Assembly: GCF_012395815.1 (NCBI RefSeq)
Contig: NZ_JAAZQQ010000004.1
Location: 62,001-126,000 of the forward strand
Length of the DNA stretch: 64,000 nucleotides
Origin: Roseicyclus persicicus
GTDB taxonomy: Bacteria; Pseudomonadota; Alphaproteobacteria; Rhodobacterales; Rhodobacteraceae
Direction: 5' to 3'
Shown here: positions 9,485 to 21,651 of the stretch, piece after piece
Layout: each line of letters starts with the position of its first letter
Numbering within the stretch: position 1 is the stretch's first letter
Position numbers and translations under genes: made by a program
The notes under the pieces: generated by a model
Told to the model about the DNA's origin: nothing
What the model saw: the letters and a program-made list of their open reading frames with translations, nothing else
Databases searched by the model: none

Positions 9485-10105
9485 TCACTCCCACTTGTAG
9501 TTGAAGCTGACGCTGACCCGGTCGTCCTCGTCCATGTTCATCGGCACCTCGTGGCGCAGCCAGCTTTCCCAAAGCAGCACGTCGCCCGCCTGCGGCCCGG
9601 GGTAGACGAAGGCGCGCAGCTCCTCGCGGGCATCCTTCCGCCGGTTCGGCGCGGCCATCATCATCGCGTGGCGCGGATCCTCCAGCTTGATCGACCGTGC
9701 GCCCGGGGGAACCTGCACGTAGGTCGTGCCCGAGATCACCGAATGGGGGTGGATGTGGCTGGTGTGGATGCCGCCCTCGGGCAGGATGTTGATCCAGATG
9801 TCCTCGAGCACCAGCTTGCGGCCCTCGAGGTCGAACTCGAGGTCCTCGGCGAAGGCCGCGACATGGGCGTCGAGTGCCGCGACCAGCGTGCCGAAGACCG
9901 GGAAGCGCCAGGGCAGGTCGGTGAGCGAGGCGTAGGAGGTGTAGCCGGGGTAGCCGTTCGCCTCGCACCAGTCCTGCCCGGCCTCGTCGTCCTCGGCGAT
10001 GGAGAAGCACGAGGCGTGCAGCTCGTCCGCGTCCACGGGCGGCCCGAGCTCGGCCAGTTTCGCGTGGTAGAGGCGGGTGACGAAGAGCGACTTGATGGTG
10101 GGCAT
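9485..10105 (-). CDS. TIGR02466-type putative 2OG-Fe(II) oxygenase
   Basis: 206-residue cytoplasmic protein of the TIGR02466/PF13759 family (2OG-FeII_Oxy_5), whose substrates are unknown. Visible features: INILPEGGIHTSHIHPHSVI (about 105-124) supplying candidate iron ligands H117/H119, then SGTTYVQVPPGARSIKLEDP, and WLRHEVPMN...R with H185 and R196 as the likely distal ligand and 2-oxoglutarate anchor. AGGA lies 8 nt before the ATG. It sits between the rplP terminators and brnTA; a weak TTGACG-N17-TGAAGG promoter candidate (10139-10167) overlaps the terminator tail. Activity is inferred from the fold family only. Confidence 0.8.
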   Translation of the reverse strand: MPTIKSLFVTRLYHAKLAELGPPVDADELHASCFSIAEDDEAGQDWCEANGYPGYTSYASLTDLPWRFPVFGTLVAALDAHVAAFAEDLEFDLEGRKLVLEDIWINILPEGGIHTSHIHPHSVISGTTYVQVPPGARSIKLEDPRHAMMMAAPNRRKDAREELRAFVYPGPQAGDVLLWESWLRHEVPMNMDEDDRVSVSFNYKWE

Positions 10106-10172
10106 GGGCGTGGTCCTGCGGGGTTCGGTTAGGGTGTGCCTTCAGGCGCACCCCGGCGCAACGTCAAAAGGA

Positions 10173-10200
10173 AAAGGCCCCGGGCAGTGCCGGGGCCTTT
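10173..10200 (-). terminator. Rho-independent terminator downstream of rplP
   Basis: Perfect 11-bp G/C-rich stem (10173-10183 with 10190-10200) and a 6-nt loop. On the minus strand it is followed by CCTTTTGACG-type T-rich sequence. It separates the S10 operon from the accessory genes and from rpmC. Confidence 0.8.
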
Positions 10201-10262
10201 CTGTTCTGAACCGGGGTGCGGCCCGGACGGTTTCTGCGAAACCGCCTACACCGCACCAGTCA

Positions 10263-10283
10263 GAAAACGCCTTTGGCGTTTTC
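10263..10283 (-). terminator. Proximal hairpin directly after rplP
   Basis: Perfect 9-bp inverted repeat GAAAACGCC/GGCGTTTTC with a 3-nt loop, 5 bp after the rplP stop. The 3' arm itself ends in TTTT. Together with 10173-10200 it forms a tandem terminator for the S10 operon. Confidence 0.6.
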
Positions 10284-10288
10284 GACCA

Positions 10289-10702
10289 TTACCAGTCTTC
10301 GCGGACCACGGTGCGGGTCTTGATCGGCAGCTTCATCGCGGCGAGGCGCAGGGCCTCGCGGGCGATCTCTTCCGACACGCCGTCGATCTCGAACATGATC
10401 CGGCCGGGCTTGACCTTGCAGGCCCAGTAATCGACCGAACCTTTACCTTTACCCATCCGGACTTCGACCGGCTTGGAGGTCACGGGGGTGTCCGGGAAAA
10501 CCCGGATCCAGACGCGGCCCTGGCGCTTCATGTGACGGGTCAGGGCGCGGCGGGCGGCCTCGATCTGACGCGCGGTCACGCGCTCGGGCTGGAGCGCCTT
10601 CAGTCCAAAGGTGCCGAAGTTCAGGTCAGACCCGCCCTTGGCTTCGCCGCTGATGCGGCCCTTGAACATCTTGCGGAACTTGGTGCGCTTGGGTTGCAGC
10701 AT
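10289..10702 (-). CDS. rplP: 50S ribosomal protein L16
   Basis: 137-residue core protein near the peptidyl transferase centre and A-site t[42 protein letters not shown] and [19 protein letters not shown]. It is the last gene of the S10 operon here, followed by two terminator hairpins, unlike the usual rplP-rpmC continuity. Confidence 0.98.
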   Translation of the reverse strand: MLQPKRTKFRKMFKGRISGEAKGGSDLNFGTFGLKALQPERVTARQIEAARRALTRHMKRQGRVWIRVFPDTPVTSKPVEVRMGKGKGSVDYWACKVKPGRIMFEIDGVSEEIAREALRLAAMKLPIKTRTVVREDW

Positions 10703-10714
10703 GATGGATGCTCC

Positions 10715-11419
10715 TTACCGGTCGCGGCGCGGGCGCGGGGCCCCGCCGTCCTGGATCTCCTGCATGCGGCGATCACGAGCCGACGGGTCGTGCTCCATGA
10801 TCTCGCCTTTGAAGATCCAGACCTTGATGCCGATGATGCCGTAGGGCGTCGACGCCTCGCCGAGCGCGTAGTCGATATCGGCGCGGAGCGTGTGCAGCGG
10901 CACCCGGCCCTCGCGATACCACTCGGTCCGGGCGATCTCGGCGCCGCCGAGGCGGCCCGCGACGTTGACCCGGATGCCGAGCGCACCCATGCGCATGGCG
11001 TTCTGCACCGCCCGCTTCATCGCGCGGCGGAACGAGACCCGGCGCTCGAGCTGCTGGGCGATCGATTCGGCCACCAGCTGGGCGTCGAGCTCGGGCTTGC
11101 GGACCTCGACGATGTTGAGGTGCAGTTCCGAGGCGGTCATCGCGGCGAGCTTCTTGCGCAGCGTCTCGATGTCGGCGCCCTTCTTGCCGATGATCACGCC
11201 GGGACGCGCCGTGTGGATCGTCACCCGGCACTTCTTGTGCGGGCGCTCGATGATCACGCGGCTGACGCCGGCCTGCTTGCACTCTTCCTCGATGAACTCA
11301 CGCAGCTTGAGGTCCTCGAGCAGGAGGTTGCCGTACTCCTTGGTGTCGGCGTACCAGCGGCTGTCCCAGGTCCGGTTGACCTGCAGGCGCATGCCGATCG
11401 GGTTGACCTTGTGTCCCAT
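10715..11419 (-). CDS. rpsC: 30S ribosomal protein S3
   Basis: S3 forms the mRNA entry helicase with S4 and S5. 234 residues from ATG 11419: [20 protein letters not shown], the KH-type segment [20 protein letters not shown], and the C-terminal [19 protein letters not shown]. The ATG overlaps the rplV stop (TAATG). A much longer in-frame start was rejected as non-homologous. Confidence 0.98.
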   Translation of the reverse strand: MGHKVNPIGMRLQVNRTWDSRWYADTKEYGNLLLEDLKLREFIEEECKQAGVSRVIIERPHKKCRVTIHTARPGVIIGKKGADIETLRKKLAAMTASELHLNIVEVRKPELDAQLVAESIAQQLERRVSFRRAMKRAVQNAMRMGALGIRVNVAGRLGGAEIARTEWYREGRVPLHTLRADIDYALGEASTPYGIIGIKVWIFKGEIMEHDPSARDRRMQEIQDGGAPRPRRDR

Positions 11420-11799
11420 TACGCAGTCTCCTCGACCTGGCGGACCTTGATGGTCAGCTCGCTGAAGGGCTTCTGGATCTTGCCGAACCGGCCACGCGCC
11501 CGCGGACGGCCACGCTTCATCACCAGGTTCTTGCCCACGTAGGCCTCGGCGACGACCAGCTCGTCGACGTCCAGGCCGTGGTTGTTCTCGGCGTTCGCGA
11601 TCGCGGACTGGAGGCACTTCTTCACGTCCACGGCGATCCGCTTCTTGGAGAAGGTCAGGTCGCTGAGCGCCTTGTCGACCTTCTTGCCGCGGATCATCGC
11701 CGCCACGAGGTTCAGCTTCTGCGGGCTGGTCTTCAGCATCCGCAGCTTGGCCATCGCCTCGTTGTCCGCCACGCGGCGGGGATTGTTATCCTTGCCCAT
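11419..11799 (-). CDS. rplV: 50S ribosomal protein L22
   Basis: 126 residues. The conserved hairpin loop that lines the exit tunnel is in [22 protein letters not shown], and [19 protein letters not shown] is at the N-terminal side. No deletion is seen in the tunnel loop. Starts 3 bp after rpsS. Confidence 0.97.
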   Translation of the reverse strand: MGKDNNPRRVADNEAMAKLRMLKTSPQKLNLVAAMIRGKKVDKALSDLTFSKKRIAVDVKKCLQSAIANAENNHGLDVDELVVAEAYVGKNLVMKRGRPRARGRFGKIQKPFSELTIKVRQVEETA

Positions 11800-11802
11800 G
11801 GC

Positions 11803-12081
11803 TTACTTCCTCTTGGCTTTCTTGTCGGCGGCGTGGCCGTAATAGGTCCGCGTCGGCGAGTATTCCCCGAACTTCTGGCCGATCATGTCCTCGGTGACGT
11901 TCACCGGAACATGCTTCTGGCCGTTGTAGACCCCGAAGGTGAGGCCCACGAACTGGGGCAGGATGGTGGAGCGGCGCGACCAGATCTTGATGACCTCGTT
12001 GCGGCCCGATTCACGGGCTTTCTCGGCCTTCTTGAGGACGTAAGCGTCGACAAAAGGCCCCTTCCAGACGGAACGCGACAT
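11803..12081 (-). CDS. rpsS: 30S ribosomal protein S19
   Basis: 92-residue head protein: [12 protein letters not shown], then [20 protein letters not shown] and the signature [20 protein letters not shown]. Three bp separate it from rplB. Confidence 0.98.
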   Translation of the reverse strand: MSRSVWKGPFVDAYVLKKAEKARESGRNEVIKIWSRRSTILPQFVGLTFGVYNGQKHVPVNVTEDMIGQKFGEYSPTRTYYGHAADKKAKRK

Positions 12082-12084
12082 CGA

Positions 12085-12927
12085 TCAGCGCCCTTTCTTC
12101 TTGGCGTGACGCGAGCGGATGATCAGCTTCTGCGACGCCTTGTTCCGGTTGCGGGTCTTGCGGCCCTTGGTGTCCTTGCCCCAGGGCGTGACCGGCGTCC
12201 GGCCGCCCGAGGTGCGGCCTTCGCCGCCGCCGTGCGGGTGGTCGATCGGGTTCATCGCGACACCGCGGACCGACGGACGCTTGCCCATGTGACGGACGCG
12301 GCCGGCCTTGCCGAGGTTCTGGTTCGAGTTGTCGGGGTTCGACACGGCACCGACGGTCGCCATGCATTCCTGGCGGACCATCCGCAGTTCGCCCGAGGAC
12401 AGGCGGATCTGCGCGTAGCCGCCGTCACGGCCGACGAACTGGGCGTAGGTGCCCGCGGCGCGCGCCAACTGGCCGCCCTTGCCGGGCTTCAGCTCGATGT
12501 TGTGGACGATCGTGCCGATCGGCATGCCCGAGAAGGGCATCGCGTTGCCGGGCTTGATGTCGACCTTGGTGCCCGCGACCACCTGGTCGCCGACGCCGAG
12601 GCGCTGCGGGGCCAGGATGTAGGCCTGCTCGCCATCCTCGTAGCGGACCAGCGCGATGAACGCGGTGCGGTTGGGATCGTATTCGATCCGCTCGACCGTC
12701 GCGACCACGTCGAACTTGGTGCGCTTAAAATCGACGATGCGATAGAGACGCTTCGCGCCACCGCCGCGGCGGCGAGCGGTGATCCGTCCGGTGTTGTTCC
12801 GGCCGCCATTGCCCGTCAGACCCTCGGTGAGGGACTTGACCGGACGGCCTTTCCAAAGCTCCGAACGGTCGATCAGCACCAGCCCGCGCTGGCCCGGCGT
12901 CGTCGGCTTGTACGACTTGAGTGCCAT
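12085..12927 (-). CDS. rplB: 50S ribosomal protein L2
   Basis: 280-residue protein needed for subunit joining and peptidyl transfer. Diagnostic is the C-terminal [19 protein letters not shown] containing the conserved histidine. The N-terminus [15 protein letters not shown] is canonical. A 145-bp gap to rplW contains a 6-bp palindromic hairpin but no good promoter. Confidence 0.98.
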   Translation of the reverse strand: MALKSYKPTTPGQRGLVLIDRSELWKGRPVKSLTEGLTGNGGRNNTGRITARRRGGGAKRLYRIVDFKRTKFDVVATVERIEYDPNRTAFIALVRYEDGEQAYILAPQRLGVGDQVVAGTKVDIKPGNAMPFSGMPIGTIVHNIELKPGKGGQLARAAGTYAQFVGRDGGYAQIRLSSGELRMVRQECMATVGAVSNPDNSNQNLGKAGRVRHMGKRPSVRGVAMNPIDHPHGGGEGRTSGGRTPVTPWGKDTKGRKTRNRNKASQKLIIRSRHAKKKGR

Positions 12928-13072
12928 GCTTTCTGTCTTCCGTTGCTTTGCGGGGCGCTTGGCCCCTGTCTTGGTATAGGGCCCCGCAGGTCCCCGGCTC
13001 TTGCCCCGGGCCAGGCCCGGGAAAAATCACGGCCCCGGGGCGAACCCAGAGCCGGAAGGATGCCGCGATCTA

Positions 13073-13369
13073 TTAGAGACCGGTCGACACGTCAATGGTG
13101 TTCCCCTCCTCGAGGGTCACGTAGGCCTTCTTGATGTCCTTGCGGGTGCCGGGGCGCCCGCGGAACCGCTTGACCTTGCCCTTGGTGACGACGGTGTTCA
13201 CCGCCTTCACCTTGACGCCGAAGACTTCCTCGACGGCGGCCTTGATCTGGGGCTTGTTCGCGTCGATCGCCACCTCGAACACGACCGCGCCGTTCTCGGA
13301 CGCCATCGTGGTCTTCTCGGTGATGATCGGCTTGCGGATCACGTCGTAGTGGTCTGCCTTGGCGGTCAT
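13073..13369 (-). CDS. rplW: 50S ribosomal protein L23
   Basis: 98-residue exit-tunnel protein and docking site for trigger factor. [33 protein letters not shown] and [20 protein letters not shown] are typical. Start overlaps the rplD stop by 4 bp (ATGA). Confidence 0.97.
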   Translation of the reverse strand: MTAKADHYDVIRKPIITEKTTMASENGAVVFEVAIDANKPQIKAAVEEVFGVKVKAVNTVVTKGKVKRFRGRPGTRKDIKKAYVTLEEGNTIDVSTGL

Positions 13370-13986
13370 TGCAGGCGAGCCTCCAGTGCTTCGAGACCCG
13401 CCTTGGTGATGACGAGCGTGTCCCGCTTGAGGATGTCGTAGACGTTGGCGCCCATCGACGGGAGCACGTCGAGCCCCTCGATGTTGCGCGCGGCCATCGC
13501 GAAGTTCTCGTTCACGGTGGCGCCGTCGATGATGAGCGCCCGCTTCCAGCCGAGGTCGCGGATCTGCTTGGCCAGCAGGCTGGTCTTGGGCGCGTCCATG
13601 ACGGCGGCGTCCAGCACGACGAGGTTGCCCTCGGCGGCCTTGGCCGACAGCGCGTGCTTCAGACCCAGCGCCCGGAACTTCTTGGGCAGGTCATGGGCGT
13701 GGCTGCGCGGCACGGGGCCCTTGTAGATGCCGCCCTTGCGGAAGATCGGGGCCTTGCGGCTGCCGTGGCGGGCGCCACCGGTGCCCTTCTGGCGGTAGAT
13801 CTTCTTGGTCGAGTAGCTGACCTCGGACCGGCCCAGCGTGGCGTGGGTGCCCTGTTGCGCCTTGTTGCGCTGCCAGCGGACGACGCGGTGCAGGATGTCG
13901 GCGCGCGGTTCCAGGCCGAAGATGTCCTCGCCCAGGTCGACCGAGCCGGCGGTGCCGCCGTCCAGTTTGATGACGTCGATTTTCAT
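13366..13986 (-). CDS. rplD: 50S ribosomal protein L4
   Basis: 206-residue tunnel-constriction protein; in E. coli also the autogenous regulator of the S10 operon. The extended loop [19 protein letters not shown] is intact. Overlaps rplC by 4 bp and rplW by 4 bp, so three genes are translationally chained. Confidence 0.98.
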   Translation of the reverse strand: MKIDVIKLDGGTAGSVDLGEDIFGLEPRADILHRVVRWQRNKAQQGTHATLGRSEVSYSTKKIYRQKGTGGARHGSRKAPIFRKGGIYKGPVPRSHAHDLPKKFRALGLKHALSAKAAEGNLVVLDAAVMDAPKTSLLAKQIRDLGWKRALIIDGATVNENFAMAARNIEGLDVLPSMGANVYDILKRDTLVITKAGLEALEARLQ

Positions 13987-14813
13987 GCCTCACCGTCCTT
14001 CTTCTCGGCCTCGGCCTGAGCCTCGGCGGCTTGCATCGCGGCCTGCTCGGCTTCGGCGGCGGCCTTCGCGGCGGCCTCGGCTTCGGCGGCGGCCGCAGCA
14101 GCGGCTTCCTCGGCGGCCTTGGCGGCGGCCTCGGAGGCGGACTTCAGGGCCGCGGGCAGGATCGCGTTGTCGGGGAACGGCTTCTTCACCGCGTCCTTGA
14201 CGGTGACCCAGCCGCCCTTGTTGCCGGGGACGGCGCCCTTGACCATGATCAGGCCCCGGCCGGCGTCCGTGCGGACGACCTGCAGGTTCTGCGTGGTCAC
14301 GCGGGCGGCGCCCATGTGGCCGGCCATCTTCTTGCCCTTGAACACCTTGCCGGGGTCCTGGCACTGGCCGGTCGAGCCGTGCGAGCGGTGGCTGATCGAC
14401 ACGCCGTGCGAGGCGCGCAGACCGCCGAAGTTGTGCCGCTTCATCGCACCGGCGAAGCCCTTGCCGATCGAGGTGCCCGTCACGTCGACGAACTGGCCCT
14501 CGAAGTAGTGGTCCGCGATGATCTCCTCGCCCACGGGCAGGAGGTTCTCGGGGTCGACGCGGAACTCGACGAGCTTCCGCTTGGGCTCGACGCTGGCCTT
14601 GGCGAAGTGGCCGCGCATCTGCGCGGAGACCCGCTTCACCTTGGCGGTGCCGGCACCCAGCTGGACGGCGGTGTAGCCGTCCTTCTCGGGGGTGCGCTGA
14701 GCCACCACCTGGAGCTTGTCGAGCTGGAGGACGGTCACCGGAACCTGCCGGCCGTCTTCCATGAACAGCCGGGTCATGCCCAGCTTCTTGGCGATCACAC
14801 CAGAGCGCAACAT
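13983..14813 (-). CDS. rplC: 50S ribosomal protein L3 with long Ala/Glu-rich C-terminal tail
   Basis: Early assembly protein close to the peptidyl transferase centre. Residues 1-220 are standard L3: [17 protein letters not shown], then [20 protein letters not shown] around 120-139 and [20 protein letters not shown] near 145-164. After about residue 220 the protein continues for 56 residues of almost pure Ala/Glu/Lys/Gln, predicted to form one charged helix. This makes 276 residues against about 209 in E. coli. The frame stays open to a stop that overlaps rplD, so the tail is genuine. Confidence 0.97.
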   Translation of the reverse strand: MLRSGVIAKKLGMTRLFMEDGRQVPVTVLQLDKLQVVAQRTPEKDGYTAVQLGAGTAKVKRVSAQMRGHFAKASVEPKRKLVEFRVDPENLLPVGEEIIADHYFEGQFVDVTGTSIGKGFAGAMKRHNFGGLRASHGVSISHRSHGSTGQCQDPGKVFKGKKMAGHMGAARVTTQNLQVVRTDAGRGLIMVKGAVPGNKGGWVTVKDAVKKPFPDNAILPAALKSASEAAAKAAEEAAAAAAAEAEAAAKAAAEAEQAAMQAAEAQAEAEKKDGEA

Positions 14814-14827
14814 GGCTTGACCCTCCC

Positions 14828-15142
14828 TCAGACCTTGATCTCGACGTCCACGCCGGCGGCGAGGTCGAGCTTCATCAGCGCGTCCACCGTCTGCGGGGTC
14901 GGATCGACGATGTCGAGCAGGCGCTTGTGGGTGCGGATTTCCCACTGGTCGCGCGACTTCTTGTCGATGTGGGGGCCACGGAGAACCGTGAACTTCTCGA
15001 TCTTGTTGGGGAGCGGGATCGGCCCGCGGACCTGCGCGCCCGTGCGCTTCGCGGTGTTCACGATCTCCTGGGTGGAGGCATCGAGAACCCGGTAGTCGAA
15101 CGCCTTGAGGCGGATCCGGATGTTCTGGCTGGCAATCGCCAT
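14828..15142 (-). CDS. rpsJ: 30S ribosomal protein S10
   Basis: 104-residue head protein, also NusE in antitermination complexes. [17 protein letters not shown] and [20 protein letters not shown] are signature segments. First gene of the S10 operon; the leader upstream (15143 to about 15228) contains a 6-bp CGAA-loop hairpin at 15208-15223. Confidence 0.98.
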   Translation of the reverse strand: MAIASQNIRIRLKAFDYRVLDASTQEIVNTAKRTGAQVRGPIPLPNKIEKFTVLRGPHIDKKSRDQWEIRTHKRLLDIVDPTPQTVDALMKLDLAAGVDVEIKV

Positions 15143-15227
15143 GTCATGTTCCTTTCAGTTGAGAGGAGGGACGGGTCGCCGCCCCTCGTCGAACCGGTTT
15201 CGTTGTTCCGGCCTTCGGGCCGGTGAA

Positions 15228-15262
15228 GGCCGCGCTCTACAGCGCGGCCCCCGGGTTTTCAA
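15228..15262 (-). promoter_or_regulatory. S10 operon promoter with embedded inverted repeat
   Basis: Minus-strand TTGAAA (15257-15262), 17-nt spacer, TAGAGC (15234-15239). The -10 lies inside a perfect 9-bp inverted repeat (15228-15236 with 15241-15249). Such a repeat could form a hairpin in a transcript arriving from tuf or serve as a protein-binding site. Confidence 0.5.
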
Positions 15263-15293
15263 GTCGTCACCGATGCCGCTTGCGTGGTTTTTT

Positions 15294-15334
15294 CAAAACC
15301 GCCTTGCGGCCGGCCAGACGTCCGGCGAACCGGA
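15294..15334 (-). terminator. Possible terminator after tuf
   Basis: Eight nt after the tuf stop there is a 5-bp hairpin with a TTCG loop (15321-15334), then a 4-bp stem followed by TTTTG (15294-15308). Individually weak; together they may end the rpsL-rpsG-fusA-tuf transcript. Confidence 0.4.
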
Positions 15335-15342
15335 TGCCGGCG

Positions 15343-16518
<1,176 letters not shown>

Positions 16519-16540
16519 GATGGCCTCCTTGATGGGGGTG

Positions 16541-16592
16541 CCGGGCTGAATCCCGGCCTACGGGTTGTGGGTAGGCCGGGCCTGTCGCCCGG
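16541..16592. repeat. Intergenic palindromic (REP-like) element, copy A
   Basis: Two G/C hairpins, CCGGG-6-CCCGG (16541-16556) and CCGGGC-5-GCCCGG (16576-16592), enclosed around CCTAC...GTAGG (16557-16575), so the whole unit is an imperfect dyad. A closely similar unit lies between rpoB and rpoC (26895-26947). It may stabilise or attenuate the mRNA between fusA and tuf. Confidence 0.7.
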
Positions 16593-16599
16593 CGCCCCG

Positions 16600-18723
<2,124 letters not shown>

Positions 18724-18787
18724 GGGGGAGGTCCTCAGGCTTGGATGAACGGTCGGAGGCGGCCCCCGGACGGGACCGCCCGGTCGG

Positions 18788-19258
18788 TTACCAGCGGTAG
18801 TGGCTGAACGCGCGGTTGGCGTCGGCCATCTTGTGGGTGTCTTCCCGCTTCTTCACGGCGGCGCCGCGCGCGTTCACCGCGTCGATGAGTTCGCCGGCGA
18901 GGCGCTCTTCCATCGTGTTCTCGTTGCGGGCGCGGCTGGCGTTGATCAGCCAGCGGATGGCCAGCGCCTCGCGGCGCTCGGGGCGGACCTCGACGGGAAC
19001 CTGGTAGGTGGCACCCCCGACGCGGCGAGAGCGGACCTCGACGGCGGGCTTCACATTGTCCAGGGCTTCGTGGAACACCTCGACGGGGGCGCGCTTGAGG
19101 CGGCCCTCGACGCGCTCGAGCGCGGAGTAGACGATGCGCTCGGCGACCGACTTCTTGCCGTCGATCATCAGGTTGTTCATGAACTTGGTCAGCACGCGAT
19201 CGCCGTACTTGGCGTCGGGCAGGATCTCGCGCTTCTCGGCGCGGTGACGACGGGACAT
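18788..19258 (-). CDS. rpsG: 30S ribosomal protein S7
   Basis: 156-residue head-nucleating protein; [20 protein letters not shown] and [19 protein letters not shown] are signatures. In E. coli S7 represses this operon. Twelve bp after rpsL. Confidence 0.98.
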   Translation of the reverse strand: MSRRHRAEKREILPDAKYGDRVLTKFMNNLMIDGKKSVAERIVYSALERVEGRLKRAPVEVFHEALDNVKPAVEVRSRRVGGATYQVPVEVRPERREALAIRWLINASRARNENTMEERLAGELIDAVNARGAAVKKREDTHKMADANRAFSHYRW

Positions 19259-19270
19259 CGGTGTATCCTC

Positions 19271-19642
19271 TTACTTGGGGCGCTTGGCGCCGTATTTCGA
19301 ACGACGCTGGCGACGGTCCTTGACGCCCTGCGTGTCGAGCACGCCGCGCAGGATGTGGTAGCGCACGCCGGGAAGGTCCTTGACCCGGCCGCCCCGGATC
19401 AGGACCACCGAGTGCTCCTGAAGGTTGTGGCTTTCACCGGGGATGTAGCTGATGACCTCGAAACCGTTGGTCAGGCGCACCTTGGCGACCTTCCGCATGG
19501 CCGAGTTCGGCTTCTTCGGCGTGGTGGTGTAGACGCGCGTGCACACGCCGCGTTTCTGCGGGCAGGACTCCAGGTGCTGGGACTTGGAGCGTTTCACTTT
19601 GGGCTGCCGCGGCTTGCGGATCAGCTGCTGGATCGTCGGCAT
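19271..19642 (-). CDS. rpsL: 30S ribosomal protein S12
   Basis: 123-residue decoding-centre protein. [15 protein letters not shown] start; [13 protein letters not shown] around 39-51 and the K88 segment [14 protein letters not shown]43 and K88 are both the ordinary streptomycin-sensitive residues. First gene of the str operon, with a leader of about 200 nt. Confidence 0.98.
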   Translation of the reverse strand: MPTIQQLIRKPRQPKVKRSKSQHLESCPQKRGVCTRVYTTTPKKPNSAMRKVAKVRLTNGFEVISYIPGESHNLQEHSVVLIRGGRVKDLPGVRYHILRGVLDTQGVKDRRQRRSKYGAKRPK

Positions 19643-19848
19643 TCGGTTCCCCGTCTTGCTCTCTCATGTCGGCGGCGCCCCCGCGACATGCGCGAAAACA
19701 CCAAAACCGCATGCATCCCTTCCCTACCTGGAGGACGCTGCGGTGGAAGTTTCAGAGGATCGGGGCGCTCACATGGCCCGGATCATGACCACTACAATTC
19801 TGTATCGGGCCGGCGCACGTCTCTCGGGCACCCCGGCAGGTGTCGCGG

Positions 19849-19877
19849 CGTATAGGGGGAGTCGCCCCGACTGTCAA
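19849..19877 (-). promoter_or_regulatory. Promoter of the rpsL-rpsG-fusA-tuf operon
   Basis: Minus-strand TTGACA (19872-19877; perfect -35), 17-nt spacer, TATACG (19849-19854). It lies immediately after the stop of the accessory glycosyltransferase gene (19896). Best promoter match in the window. Confidence 0.75.
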
Positions 19878-19895
19878 CCGCGCCGCGCCGCGGCG

Positions 19896-20729
19896 TCAGG
19901 CGCCCTGCCCCAGCGCCGCCCAGGCCGCGCGGAACCCGTCGAGGTCGATCCCGAAGCGGCGCATCAGGATGTCGGGGAATTCCGTCTCCGGCACCGGCAG
20001 GCGGGCCGCGGCGGCAAAGGGGGTGCGGGCGTCGTTGGTGGCGTGGTCGCCGCGGATGAACATCATCGAGTCGGACAGGTTCACGTAGGGCATCCGCTGC
20101 CAGACCTTGTGGTGCGGGAAATCCATGACCGTTCCCGCATCGTCGGGCTTGAGGAACACCGCCAGCCCGGCCGACCAGCAATAGGTCAGGAGCGGGTGCA
20201 CGACGATCCCCCCGTCGGGCTGGGCCTGCAGCACCATGCCCCGACCGTGGTCGAGCGCCACGCGCCCGTTCGGCCCGGCGAGCCGCGCCACCTTCGGCCA
20301 GGCCCGGCGCAGCTGCGTGACGTAGTCGATGGCGATGGCGTCGTCGTCGTCGAGGCGGAACTCGGCCACCGCCGCGCTGGCCGGGTTGCGCGCGGGCAGG
20401 AGCACGTCGCGGCAGATCGCGCGGTGATCGTCGGGCGCGCGCCAGTGAACCCGGATCTGCGGCACCTCGGCAAAGACGCCCTCCATGCGCGAGCGCCAGG
20501 GCTCGGGGAAATCCTCGCCCAGCACGACGTGGAGGGTGAAGTCGGGGTCGGTCTGCAGCGACAGGCCGGGCAGGCCGACCTCCTCGAACCACAGGCAGCG
20601 GCTGTCGAGGCGGGCCGGGGCATAGAGCGCCGCGCGGCGTTCGGCGAGGCTGCCGAGGTACTTCTTGAAGCCGCCGGTGCAGGGCAGCGAGAAGCGGCAG
20701 AGGCCCTGGATCTGCAACCCGTTACCCAT
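19896..20729 (-). CDS. PF11316-type putative glycosyltransferase (distal paralogue)
   Basis: 277-residue cytoplasmic protein of the putative rhamnosyl transferase family (PF11316). Visible: CRFSLPCTGGF near the N-terminus, LPGLSLQTDPDFTLHVVLG, and FRLDDDDAIAIDYVTQLRRA, whose acidic cluster is the likely metal/nucleotide-sugar site. Its start overlaps the upstream transporter gene by 8 bp. It shares these motifs with the gene at 21648-22496, so the two are paralogues flanking a transporter. The acceptor is unknown. Confidence 0.75.
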   Translation of the reverse strand: MGNGLQIQGLCRFSLPCTGGFKKYLGSLAERRAALYAPARLDSRCLWFEEVGLPGLSLQTDPDFTLHVVLGEDFPEPWRSRMEGVFAEVPQIRVHWRAPDDHRAICRDVLLPARNPASAAVAEFRLDDDDAIAIDYVTQLRRAWPKVARLAGPNGRVALDHGRGMVLQAQPDGGIVVHPLLTYCWSAGLAVFLKPDDAGTVMDFPHHKVWQRMPYVNLSDSMMFIRGDHATNDARTPFAAAARLPVPETEFPDILMRRFGIDLDGFRAAWAALGQGA

Positions 20730-21651
20730 GGGGCGCCCCCGGCGTGGCGGCCGAGCGCGCCGCGGCGCGGGCGGCGGCGCGGGCCACGATCCGTTCGCGC
20801 AGCAGCGTGAACAGGCCCGTGGCCACCACGATCACGCCGCCCAGCAGCGCCAGCGCGTTCGGGAACTCGTCGAAGATGGTGAGGCCCAGCACCAGCGCGA
20901 AGACCAGCGAGGTGTAGCGGAACGGCGAGACGAAGCTGACCTCGCCCACCCGCATCGCCATGATGCCGAAGACGTAGCCGCCGATGATGAAGACCGAGGC
21001 CGCAAAGACCAGCACGGCTTCACGCGGGTCCAGCGCCTGCCAAGGCTCGAACAGCGACATCACGCCCCCGAAGACGCCCACCGCGCCGGCGGTCAGCACG
21101 GCCACCGTCATCGACGGCACCGCGGGGCTGAAGGCGCGGGTCAGCAGGTCGCGGCCGGTGATGATGACCACCGACAGCAGCACCAGCAGGGACCAGGCGT
21201 TGAACCCGTCCGTCCCCGGCTGGACGATCAGCAGCACGCCCAGAAAGCCGATGCCGATGGCCGTCATCCGCCGCCAGCCGACCGGGTCGCCGAACACCAG
21301 CGCCGCCCCCAGCGTCACCGCCAGCGGGAGCGCGGCGAGGATGGCGGTGGCGTTGGCGATGGACATGTTGGTCAGGGCGAGGAGGAAGCACACCATCGCC
21401 CCCACCTCGGCCAGCGTGCGGCCCGCCACCAGCGGCCGGTCGCGGCGCGGGATGGAGAACCGCAGGCCGGTCGTCATCTGCACGAAGACCGCCAGCATGA
21501 TGGTGGTCGCCAGCCCGCGCAGCGCCACGATCTGGAACAGCGGCACGGTCTCGGCCACCAGCTTCACGCAGGCGTCGTTCAGCGTGAAGGCCGCCATCGA
21601 CAGCGTCATGTAGAGCGCCCCGCTGAGGTTGGGGCTGCGGGGTCCGGTCAC
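20722..21651 (-). CDS. EamA/DMT-family inner-membrane transporter
   Basis: 309 residues with about ten hydrophobic helices in two EamA-type halves; examples are GALYMTLSMAAFTLNDACVK and, in the second half, FGGVMSLFEP and IIGGYVFGIMAMRVGEVSFV. DMT members export metabolites or flip small lipid-linked or sugar substrates. The C-terminal Ala/Arg-rich tail is cytoplasmic. Overlaps the upstream glycosyltransferase by 4 bp and the downstream one by 8 bp, so all three are translated as a unit. Substrate cannot be assigned. Confidence 0.8.
   Translation of the reverse strand: MTGPRSPNLSGALYMTLSMAAFTLNDACVKLVAETVPLFQIVALRGLATTIMLAVFVQMTTGLRFSIPRRDRPLVAGRTLAEVGAMVCFLLALTNMSIANATAILAALPLAVTLGAALVFGDPVGWRRMTAIGIGFLGVLLIVQPGTDGFNAWSLLVLLSVVIITGRDLLTRAFSPAVPSMTVAVLTAGAVGVFGGVMSLFEPWQALDPREAVLVFAASVFIIGGYVFGIMAMRVGEVSFVSPFRYTSLVFALVLGLTIFDEFPNALALLGGVIVVATGLFTLLRERIVARAAARAAARSAATPGAPHG

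Noticed and set aside
12928-13072. Internal promoter in the rplW-rplB gap (TATACC)
   Set aside because: No TTG-type -35 at 16-18 nt upstream; the genes form a continuous operon with overlaps.
19643-19848. tRNA or small RNA gene in the rpsL leader
   Set aside because: No cloverleaf or terminator could be found; the stretch is explained as the 5' leader below the mapped promoter candidate.
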